Assembly (NCBI GenBank): GCA_021324435.1
Contig: JAJPIZ010000032.1
Span: 18,646 to 82,645 of the forward strand
Reading direction: 5' to 3'
DNA length: 64,000 nt
Origin: Anaerolineae bacterium
GTDB lineage: Bacteria > Chloroflexota > Anaerolineae > Anaerolineales > Villigracilaceae
Part shown: piece after piece, positions 19,159-26,989 of the stretch
Position numbering within the stretch: position 1 is the stretch's first letter
How the letters are laid out: each line of letters begins with the position of its first letter
The notes under the pieces: model-generated
Seen by the model: only the letters and a program-made list of their open reading frames with translations
Databases searched by the model: none
What the model was told of the DNA's origin: nothing
Position numbers and translations under genes: made by a program

Positions 19159-20838
19159 GTGAAATTGAGGGAACGTTTGAATAAATTTTTCTTTCCGCCC
19201 GCCGGTTCGCCGCGCTGGATGCTCATTGCCCCTTACACTATCTTGGGTGTGTTAGTCATTGCTTTGCTGGGGGGAGGAACGTACGCGTGGGATTACACCA
19301 ACTCGCCAACGTTCTGCGGCACATCGTGTCATACTATGCCCCCGCAAAATGTGACGTATCTCGCTTCACCTCATGCGAATGTGTATTGCACCGAGTGCCA
19401 CATCGGCCGCGCCTTTGTGGGCCAACAGTTCGCGCGCAAAACGGAAGATGTGCGTGAGATTATCGCGATGACTTTTCACTTGTATGAGTTCCCGATTCGC
19501 GCCAGCCGTACCCGGCCTGCGCGCGAGACGTGCGAGAAATGTCATCAGCCGGAGGCTTTTGCCAACGACAGTCTGGTCATGCTGAAGCATTATGCCAGCG
19601 ATACGGATAATACGGCTACCACGACGTATCTCATTCTGAAAACAGGCGGTGGAACAAAACGGCAGGGATTGGGGCTCGGCATCCACTGGCACATTATGAA
19701 CAAGGTCGAGTATTACGCGATGGATGAATTGGGGCAGGACATTCCCTATGTTCGCGTTTACAACGATGACGGCACCACCACCGACTACGTGGATATTCAA
19801 TCGGGGTTCGACCCCAAATCCATCACCGACAGTCAACTCAAGCCCATGGACTGCGTGACCTGTCATAACCGCGTCACGCATGACTTCATGCCGCCCACAC
19901 AGTCCGTGGACTTGGCGATGTCACGTGGTTTGATTGATCCGGCCATTCCGAATATCCATGCGAAAGCAATCGAACTTCTGAGCGCGAAATATGAATCGCG
20001 CGACGAGGCCGCCAAAGCCTTCAACGGACTCAAAGCCTATTATCAAAATTCGACCTACAAAGATCTTGGCAAAGTAGACGCGGCCATTCAAGTGATCCAG
20101 GGCATCTACGATAATACGGTCTTCCTCGATCAGAAAATAGATTGGACCACCTATCCCAACAACCTCGGCCACATCGGTTCACCGGGATGCTTCCGTTGCC
20201 ACGATGGCAAGCATCTGGATTCGAATCAACAGGCGATTCGACTCGAATGTAATTTATGCCATTCCATTCCGGTCGTGGCGGGACCTCAGGACTTTGTCAC
20301 CCGCATCGAGGTCAGCCGCGGGCCCGAGCCGGATTCGCATCGCAACCCAAACTGGATCAGCCTCCACAACAAATCCATTGACACCTCCTGCGCGGCCTGC
20401 CACACGACGGACGACCCGGGCGGCACGAGCAACACCTCCTTCTGCTCGAACAGCGCCTGTCATGGAAACGTCTTCCAGTACGCGGGCTTCGACGCGCCGA
20501 AACTGCGCGAAGTCCTGCAGGCTCAAATTCCAACGCCTGCGCCGACTCCAACTCCCGCGCCGATTGTGGGCAACCCAACTTACGATGCTAACATTGCTCC
20601 CATCCTTTCAACGAAATGCGGCGCATGTCACAACACAACGACACTAACAGGCGGTCTTGATTTGACCACTTACGCGGGAATGATGAAAGGCGGAAAAGAC
20701 GGCACGGTGGTCCTGCCAGGTGATTCCGCGAACAGCAAAATTGTCCAAATGCAAAGCAGTAAGCATTTTGCGAATCTCTCCATCGAAGAACTTGAACTCG
20801 TCAGGCAATGGATTGACTCCGGCGCGCTCGAGAAATAA
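19159..20838 (+). CDS. NapC/NirT-like membrane multiheme cytochrome with C-terminal monoheme c domain
   Basis: TM then FCGTSCHTMPPQ (CX3CH), CTECH, CEKCH, CVTCH, CFRCH, CNLCH, CAACH, CSNSACH (CX4CH), CGACH; C-terminus homologous to that of 17887..19098. Confidence 0.82.
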   Translation: MKLRERLNKFFFPPAGSPRWMLIAPYTILGVLVIALLGGGTYAWDYTNSPTFCGTSCHTMPPQNVTYLASPHANVYCTECHIGRAFVGQQFARKTEDVREIIAMTFHLYEFPIRASRTRPARETCEKCHQPEAFANDSLVMLKHYASDTDNTATTTYLILKTGGGTKRQGLGLGIHWHIMNKVEYYAMDELGQDIPYVRVYNDDGTTTDYVDIQSGFDPKSITDSQLKPMDCVTCHNRVTHDFMPPTQSVDLAMSRGLIDPAIPNIHAKAIELLSAKYESRDEAAKAFNGLKAYYQNSTYKDLGKVDAAIQVIQGIYDNTVFLDQKIDWTTYPNNLGHIGSPGCFRCHDGKHLDSNQQAIRLECNLCHSIPVVAGPQDFVTRIEVSRGPEPDSHRNPNWISLHNKSIDTSCAACHTTDDPGGTSNTSFCSNSACHGNVFQYAGFDAPKLREVLQAQIPTPAPTPTPAPIVGNPTYDANIAPILSTKCGACHNTTTLTGGLDLTTYAGMMKGGKDGTVVLPGDSANSKIVQMQSSKHFANLSIEELELVRQWIDSGALEK

Positions 20839-20877
20839 GCCATTTCCCCTCACCAAGGGGAGGGGAAACGGTGAGAT

Positions 20878-20914
20878 AACCAAAAAGCCGACCTTTCCGG
20901 TCGGCCTTTTGGTT
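20878..20914. terminator. Bidirectional terminator between convergent cytochrome modules
   Basis: aaccaaaaagccgacc tttcc ggtcggccttttggtt, 16-bp stem with one mismatch, A/T tracts on both sides. Confidence 0.85.
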
Positions 20915-20924
20915 ATTATATGTT

Positions 20925-22193
20925 TTATGCAACTACATGTTCTACGGATTTGACTGCAACTTTTTCGGTCTCTTCTTCCTCCGCGTAGCGGTGATCCACG
21001 ACTCGCAGATATTTCACGCCCAGCGAAAAGGCCAGCAGACCGTATGCGATCACGCCCGCGCCTGTAATGAACTCGATCAACGATGGACGATAAGATGTAT
21101 ATGCCACAGTCGGTTGACCCGGTAGATACGAGATGACCATCAGCAGGCCGGATATATTTGTGTCCCAGCGATAGGCGACAACGCCTCCGACGACTAATCC
21201 AAGTGCAACCATCCGCCAGAAGGGGTGTCTGCGCGTGGCGTGTGTTAGCAACAGAATCATCGGGACGAGCGTGCCAAGTAATATCTCACCGAACCAGAAG
21301 TTGAAAGCCAGCGGGCCGCTGGTGACAAGTTGCAAGCCTTCTGTTCGTCCGGGTTGATAGGTGTAGTTCTGGGCGAGCGTGTCCCAGAAACGGAAGTAAA
21401 GATATCCGACCAATGCCCACGCCACGAAATAGGAAACGCGTTCGATCAATCCGTCATTGATGCGGGCTTTGGAGGTCAATCGCGCGGAAAGCATCGAAGC
21501 GAACAGAGTCAACGAGATGCCGCCGACGATGGCCGAGTACATGAACAGCACAGACATCTCCGGTTTGAACCAGAATGGCCGCGCCTTGATCACGCCGTAG
21601 GTCGCGCCGAGCGAAGACTGATGAAGCATCGAAAGGAACAATCCTGCAATGGCGAGATACGGCGCGTAATGATGAAGGTGACTCATCCATGCGGCCAGTT
21701 TGGGCCGGCGCTTCTTGAGCCAGTCGAAGCCTGCAAAGATCGGCATGGACTCGAAGACAAGCACGGTGAGATACAACACCACGCACATCGTCACTTCCCA
21801 CAGCAGGGAATGTTCGTTCCAATAAACGAGCGCGTGCCAGAAGCGGTCAGGTCGGCCAATATCGAGCAGGAGCGAGAGCATCGCCATTGTGTAGCCGATC
21901 AATCCGACAAAGGTCGCGGTGCGCGCAATCGGCTGGTAGCGTCTGAGTCCGATCAAATAGACTGCCGCGCACAGCGTGAAGGCGCCGGCGCTCAACGCGA
22001 TGGAGGAAAGATCAATCGTGATCCACAAACCCCACGGCACGAGGTCGGTGAGATTCGTGATCCACAATCCGTTCCAGAAGACCGCGATGCCGCCGATCAG
22101 CGCGGCGACCAACAACAAACCGAGGAAGCCGAGCCACATCGTCCACGGTGTGATCTTCAACGATGAAAGTTTGGTCTTCAGATTTTTCAACAT
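20925..22193 (-). CDS. NrfD/PsrC-family quinone-interacting membrane subunit
   Basis: 422 aa, multi-TM 'LVPWGLWITIDLSSIALSAGAFTLCAAVYLIGLRRYQPIARTATFVGLIGYTMAMLSLLLDIGRPDRFWHALV' typical NrfD. Confidence 0.88.
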   Translation of the reverse strand: MLKNLKTKLSSLKITPWTMWLGFLGLLLVAALIGGIAVFWNGLWITNLTDLVPWGLWITIDLSSIALSAGAFTLCAAVYLIGLRRYQPIARTATFVGLIGYTMAMLSLLLDIGRPDRFWHALVYWNEHSLLWEVTMCVVLYLTVLVFESMPIFAGFDWLKKRRPKLAAWMSHLHHYAPYLAIAGLFLSMLHQSSLGATYGVIKARPFWFKPEMSVLFMYSAIVGGISLTLFASMLSARLTSKARINDGLIERVSYFVAWALVGYLYFRFWDTLAQNYTYQPGRTEGLQLVTSGPLAFNFWFGEILLGTLVPMILLLTHATRRHPFWRMVALGLVVGGVVAYRWDTNISGLLMVISYLPGQPTVAYTSYRPSLIEFITGAGVIAYGLLAFSLGVKYLRVVDHRYAEEEETEKVAVKSVEHVVA

Positions 22194-22195
22194 GG

Positions 22196-22972
22196 CTAGC
22201 CTTCCATCTTCTCAGCATCCGCGGGGAGGTAATACACGCGCGGACTCGTGCCCAAATCATCGCGCAAACGATATGAAACATTCTGCTTCAACAACTTGCT
22301 GACGTTGGAATTCGGATCGTTCAAATCGCCGAAGACGCGCGCCCCGGTGGGACAAGCCACCACGCAGGCAGGCGTCGCATCCGCATCGCCCCCGGGCCGG
22401 AGTCCCAGTGCCAGGCCGCGGTCAATCCGCTGATAGCAGAACGCGCACTTCTCCACGACGCCGCGCGGGCGACGCGCCACTTCGGGCTGCCCCCATTTCG
22501 GCACCGCGGGATTCGTTCCATCAAATGTTTTCCAGTTGAACGAACGCGCCTGATACGGGCAGGCCACTTCGCAATAACGGCAACCGATGCAACGGTCGTA
22601 ATCCATCATCACGATTCCGTCGGGACGATAATAGGAAGCGTTGACCGGGCAGACCTCCACGCAGGGCGCTTTGGCGCATTGCATACAAGGCCGCGGCAGG
22701 AAAATGTCTTTGCCATCCACTTCACCGGCGGCCAGGACGCGGTTCCATTGAATATCCGGGTTGATGTCGTTGTGCGCCTGACAGGCCAGCGTGCAATACC
22801 CGCATCCGATGCACTTGGATTGATCAATCACCATCACCCATTGATTCGGTCCGCTCTCCACGTCCTCGGAGGCTTTCGCTTTTTGAAGGGCTTGAGTCGC
22901 GCCCATCGCGGCCGCGCCCACTGCGGCAACTTTTAGAAAATCACGGCGGTTGATGGACTTAGTCATTTTCAT
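22196..22972 (-). CDS. 4Fe-4S ferredoxin-type electron transfer subunit with Tat signal
   Basis: NRRDFLK Tat motif; CIGCGYCTLACQ, CMQCAKAPCVEVCP, CIGCRYCEVACP, CAFC...CVVACP. Confidence 0.9.
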   Translation of the reverse strand: MKMTKSINRRDFLKVAAVGAAAMGATQALQKAKASEDVESGPNQWVMVIDQSKCIGCGYCTLACQAHNDINPDIQWNRVLAAGEVDGKDIFLPRPCMQCAKAPCVEVCPVNASYYRPDGIVMMDYDRCIGCRYCEVACPYQARSFNWKTFDGTNPAVPKWGQPEVARRPRGVVEKCAFCYQRIDRGLALGLRPGGDADATPACVVACPTGARVFGDLNDPNSNVSKLLKQNVSYRLRDDLGTSPRVYYLPADAEKMEG

Positions 22973-23933
22973 CCTCCCCGTTGTGCCTGACGACGCGGCG
23001 GTACCACTTCTCGAGCCAGGGAGCGGCCACCATGCCGGCGGCCAGGCCCAAAAGTCCCGCGAGACCCGCATATCCCAGCGGGCTGACCGGACTCGGCTCA
23101 GTATTCAATCCGGCCTGGTTCATCGCAGTCTGTGTGGGAGTCGTCGCGGCTGTGGAAGGTTGAGCCGTTTCAGACGTCGGTGTGTTGCTGTGCATTTGGT
23201 CGGAATGACATGCGTTGCAGCTGTCAATGCTGGCCTTGAAGGAGTGATCGGGCAGAGCGTGTGCGTTGCTCGCATCTTTGACCGTGTGCGTGACGTGACA
23301 GTTGATGCAGGTGACGCCCTGCTGATGATGTTGCGAGTATGGAAAATCCATGCTCACATCTTTGTGACATGTGACGCACAACTGCGATGCGTCGGTGTAT
23401 TGCGCGCTTCCATCCAGCGGCTTGGTGATCTTCAATGAGGCGCTGTGCGGATCATGACACGTAATGCAATTCATGCCGCGCTGATAATGCGTGCTTCCCT
23501 GCCAGTCCTGCCAATCGAAGCGCGTGTCGCTGTGGCAACGCGCGCACAGATCGGGCGTGCGATTCACCGGCATGGGTTCCTTCGGATGACCTTCTTTCAT
23601 TGGGCCATGACAGGCCTCGCACGAAACGCCGTCTGCCAGCCATGTGGCTGTCGCGGGATCATAACCCGTCACATGACAAACAAGACAAGCCCCCGGCTTG
23701 CCCTGTTTGGTCCATTCATCCATAAAAACCGGATCACTGACGGCCTGGCCATGCGGTCCGCTCTGCCATTCATTTGCGAATTGTGTGTGGCATGAGACAC
23801 AAGTTGGAGTTTGGGTTTGCGAGGCAGGCTGAGTTGGTCCGCCGCTTTGTGCCTGTGCGATCGCGAGCGTTACGCCCGCGATCAGCAGGGCAAACATCAG
23901 GGCGATCAAAAAACGTTCGAAGCGTGAAAACAT
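22959..23933 (-). CDS. Octaheme c-type cytochrome with C-terminal TM anchor
   Basis: Signal peptide; 8 CxxCH (CVSCH, CLVCH, CEACH, CARCH, CITCH, CVTCH, CINCH, CNACH); C-terminal TM; overlaps next gene by 14 nt. Confidence 0.88.
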   Translation of the reverse strand: MFSRFERFLIALMFALLIAGVTLAIAQAQSGGPTQPASQTQTPTCVSCHTQFANEWQSGPHGQAVSDPVFMDEWTKQGKPGACLVCHVTGYDPATATWLADGVSCEACHGPMKEGHPKEPMPVNRTPDLCARCHSDTRFDWQDWQGSTHYQRGMNCITCHDPHSASLKITKPLDGSAQYTDASQLCVTCHKDVSMDFPYSQHHQQGVTCINCHVTHTVKDASNAHALPDHSFKASIDSCNACHSDQMHSNTPTSETAQPSTAATTPTQTAMNQAGLNTEPSPVSPLGYAGLAGLLGLAAGMVAAPWLEKWYRRVVRHNGEDEND

Positions 23934-23955
23934 CTTGCATTCTCCTTGTTAAGTT

Positions 23956-24306
23956 TTATGCATGTTTTGGTGCGGACATTTTCTTCGTTACGGATGTCCC
24001 GATAAACACCTCGCAATCGAGGCATTCATCGCGCAGATAGCCGTTGGGCAGGCGTTTATATTGCCAGCAGGGAAGGGGCGAGGCCGCGGCTTCGCAGTCC
24101 GCGCGTTCTTCGGGCGTACACCCGCGAATCTCCCAGCATTTGGGTTTCCTGACCCGCGGCGCCCTGGCTTTGCTTTCAGCGCGCCAATCTTCATCGAGCC
24201 GGCGCAGGAAGAACACCACCAGCGCCGTGATGAAGATCGGGATGGCCAGCCGCAGGAGGATTCCAACCGCCACCGCCAGCCATGTATTGAAATCGTTCAT
24301 GGCCAC
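23956..24306 (-). CDS. Small membrane protein with cysteine-rich cytoplasmic-type tail
   Basis: TM then KCWEIRGCTPEERADCEAAASPLPCWQYKRLPNGYLRDECLDCEVF; same operon direction. Confidence 0.65.
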   Translation of the reverse strand: MAMNDFNTWLAVAVGILLRLAIPIFITALVVFFLRRLDEDWRAESKARAPRVRKPKCWEIRGCTPEERADCEAAASPLPCWQYKRLPNGYLRDECLDCEVFIGTSVTKKMSAPKHA

Positions 24307-24307
24307 C

Positions 24308-24430
24308 TTACCTTCGATAGAATTGGGCGCGTTCGCGGCGGTGCATCCATTCGCCGAACATCAGCAGGAGTCCAAACGGCAGGACGAGCCGGATGAGGAT
24401 CAGTGTGAGTAAAACTTCAGCGGCGTTCAT
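24308..24430 (-). CDS. 40-aa single-TM membrane peptide (not in ORF track)
   Basis: Manual translation: MNAAEVLLTLILIRLVLPFGLLLMFGEWMHRRERAQFYRR*; preceded by aaggagaatgcg (RBS-like) and just upstream of 23956..24306. Confidence 0.6.
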   Translation of the reverse strand: MNAAEVLLTLILIRLVLPFGLLLMFGEWMHRRERAQFYRR

Positions 24431-24446
24431 CGCATTCTCCTTCTAA

Positions 24447-24469
24447 TCCCTCTCCCATCGGGAGAGGGA
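24447..24469. repeat. Palindromic repeat TCCCTCTCCCATCGGGAGAGGGA
   Basis: Perfect inverted repeat in the leader of the minus operon. Confidence 0.7.
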
Positions 24470-24639
24470 AGGGTGAGGATCATTTCATCTACACTTTACA
24501 TTTCGAGACATGAGAAGTAAATTCGTGCGTTTCCCCAACTTTTGATTTTTTATCTGCGGCTCATTCCGGACCTTTGGCCTGCGGCGCGCGCCCCATACTT
24601 CGTCATAGCTGATGGGTGATTCACCCCATGAAAACAAAA

Positions 24640-24667
24640 CCTCCCGCAGAGCTGAATCTGCGGGAGG
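24640..24667 (-). terminator. Terminator for DUF454-like gene
   Basis: cctcccgcaga gctgaa tctgcgggagg, followed on minus strand by TTTTGTTTT. Confidence 0.75.
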
Positions 24668-24716
24668 GCGATGGCTGAAAAGAGACGGCGGGCTTGAAAT
24701 TATGCCTGCATGGTTG

Positions 24717-25142
24717 CTAAGAATCGCCAAACTCAGACGATTCAGGCACAGCAGTTTTGTGATCGGGTCCCGGTTGATAGGTCTTGATCATCACCAGATG
24801 AATGGTCACCGCGATAGCGATCACGATGAGCAGTAACTTCACCCACCAGAGCGAAACCGCGAACGTAGCCGAGAGACCGATGGTCAGCCATAAAGCCGTG
24901 ATGGTGAGAAACTTTTCGCGCCGCGGAATGCCATGCCCTTCGCGATAGTTTCGGATGTAAGCCCCAAACCAACGGTTATAAAGCAACCAGCGCAGGAATG
25001 TATCCGAACTGCGCGCGTAGAAAAAGGCCGCCAGAAGGAGGAACGGTGTAGTAGGCAGAATCGGCACAAAGATGCCCACGACGCCGAATGCCACCGACAA
25101 AGTACCCAGAGCGATAAAAAGAGCCTTGATGATTGGATTCAT
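24717..25142 (-). CDS. DUF454/YbaN-family membrane protein
   Basis: LGTLSVAFGVVGIFVPILPTTPFLLLAAFFYARSSDTFLRWLLYNRWFGAYIRNYREG typical DUF454. Confidence 0.85.
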   Translation of the reverse strand: MNPIIKALFIALGTLSVAFGVVGIFVPILPTTPFLLLAAFFYARSSDTFLRWLLYNRWFGAYIRNYREGHGIPRREKFLTITALWLTIGLSATFAVSLWWVKLLLIVIAIAVTIHLVMIKTYQPGPDHKTAVPESSEFGDS

Positions 25143-25584
25143 GAATACCTGTAAGGTTTTGTCGGGCAATTGTACCGCGTTCAGAATCGGCCTCACCTAT
25201 ACTATTCAGCCCGGAGTGCCTAAAATCGAATTGATGATGTGTCACCCTGAGCGTAGCGAAGGGTCTCAAACTTCTTGACTTGCCCTTGAAAATTGTTGGA
25301 GATTGCCCTCGCCCTGTGATGGAAACCATGGAAAGCCGATCTATTTCGAGGGTGTGGGTATGAGAAAGTTCCTGACCATCCTCAACGCCATATTGCGTGA
25401 CAAACAGCCCTTCCATCGTGTTGCCAACGCGTACATATTTCATGCCTTCCAACTCAATAAAAAACAACAACTGCCCTTGACGTTCAAGGCAGTTGTTGCG
25501 AAGTGCTGGGTGTATTTCCCAGTGCACGCTGTGTTCGACAGCGTTTCTGTGCCATATGCGAATTGCGAATCTGCTGTAAATTTA

Positions 25585-26226
25585 TTAATTCTCGCTAGCA
25601 TTTATTATGAATGGCACTGCTGGCAAATCCTCGAACTTAAAAAAGATAGTCTTTCCTAGGTTAGTATCTTTGATAGTGAAATGAAAACGCAGATAACTCT
25701 CATTCTCAATCTTCATAGTATATATGTTGCCGGTCTGACAACCAACAAAAGTAAGTTCAAGTAGATCCTTTCCTTGCACTTTAGCTACATCGTGAGCGCC
25801 CCAGCATGTAGCAAGCTGAGTTTCCCCCTGCGCATCAATAATCACATCGTTTTCTACATTGGTTGAAAGATTTGATGTGGGACTTAGGTTCTTGACTTTC
25901 ACAATCACGTCAAACCCCATGTAGCCGGGTTTTGGGGTATAGATAGTTCCAGCAATCGAAATACTTTTCCGATAGACTGCTTGAACAATTGTGGCTTCCC
26001 AATTCTCGCTTCTAAGGATATCACCTATGGCAGGAACAGGTGTTGAAGATGGTGTTGGCGAAAGCGTTGAAGTTGGTGTAAGCGTGGGCGGTTGCGTGAA
26101 TGTTGCTGTAGGTATTGTAGTTACGCTTGCCGCAGTTGTAGCAGGCGATTTACTGCTGCCGCAGCTTGCAGCGAAAATGCTCAGCAAGACAAGACAGATT
26201 GATAAACTTTGTTTTTTTATCTTCAT
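25585..26226 (-). CDS. Lipoprotein with DUF4352-like domain
   Basis: Signal with lipobox SIFAASCGSS; Thr/Pro-rich linker; beta-rich 'GYMGFDVIVKVKNLSPTS' region. Confidence 0.55.
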   Translation of the reverse strand: MKIKKQSLSICLVLLSIFAASCGSSKSPATTAASVTTIPTATFTQPPTLTPTSTLSPTPSSTPVPAIGDILRSENWEATIVQAVYRKSISIAGTIYTPKPGYMGFDVIVKVKNLSPTSNLSTNVENDVIIDAQGETQLATCWGAHDVAKVQGKDLLELTFVGCQTGNIYTMKIENESYLRFHFTIKDTNLGKTIFFKFEDLPAVPFIINASEN

Positions 26227-26338
26227 TTTGAACTCCTAATTTCCTTGCGGTTTCCTTTAGATTCAAGCCGCCTAACTATGGCCTACAGCATAATCGCTGT
26301 ATAACAGCTTATATGCAAGATTATATCCTTACCTTGGC

Positions 26339-26989
26339 TCACGCCTTGATAATTCCCTTCCGGATTGCGTATCTCACCAATTCGGATCGCGAATGTAAAT
26401 TCAACTTGCGCATGATGTTCTCGCGGTGACGTTCGACCGTCTTGGGGCTGATGACCAGCGCCGCGCCGATCTGGTTGTTACTGGCGCCCTCGGCGAGATA
26501 GGTGAGCACTTCGCGCTCGCGGTCGGTGAGACCGTCGAGATTGTTTTTCTCGTCCGCGGGATGTTCCTGATTCAAATAATCTTTCACCAGTAATTTCGCC
26601 AGCGACGGGTACAAATACACCTCACCGCTTGCCGCGGCGCGGATGGCGGTCAGTAGTTCGTCGGGCGCGGCGCGCTTGGGCACGTAACCGGACGCGCCCG
26701 CCTCGAGCATCTTGAAAAAATATTCTTCATCCTCGTGGATGGTCAACGCCACGATGGCAACTTTTGGGAATCGCTTTTTGATCTCGCGCGTGGCCTCAAT
26801 GCCGGAGAGATCGGGCAGGCCGATATCCATCAGGATCACATCGGGCCTCAGTTGTTCAGCGGCTTCGATAGCCTCCCTGGCGGTGCCGGCCTCCCCGACA
26901 ATTTCCACATCGCTTTCGGAGCCGAGCAACATTCTCAACCCCGACCGGACAACAGCATGATCATCCACCAGCAGAAGGTTTATGCTCAT
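26339..26989 (-). CDS. NarL/FixJ-family response regulator
   Basis: MSINLLLVDDHAVVRSGL...DVILMDIGLPDLSG...LTDREREVLTYLAEGASNNQIGAALVISPKTVERHRENIMRKL. Confidence 0.92.
   Translation of the reverse strand: MSINLLLVDDHAVVRSGLRMLLGSESDVEIVGEAGTAREAIEAAEQLRPDVILMDIGLPDLSGIEATREIKKRFPKVAIVALTIHEDEEYFFKMLEAGASGYVPKRAAPDELLTAIRAAASGEVYLYPSLAKLLVKDYLNQEHPADEKNNLDGLTDREREVLTYLAEGASNNQIGAALVISPKTVERHRENIMRKLNLHSRSELVRYAIRKGIIKA

Noticed and set aside
24976-25527. 183-aa minus ORF overlapping the DUF454 gene and a repeat
   Set aside because: Covers a terminator-like hairpin and a CCCTGAGCGTAGCGAAGGGTC repeat; at best contains a short gene remnant, not supportable as an intact CDS.
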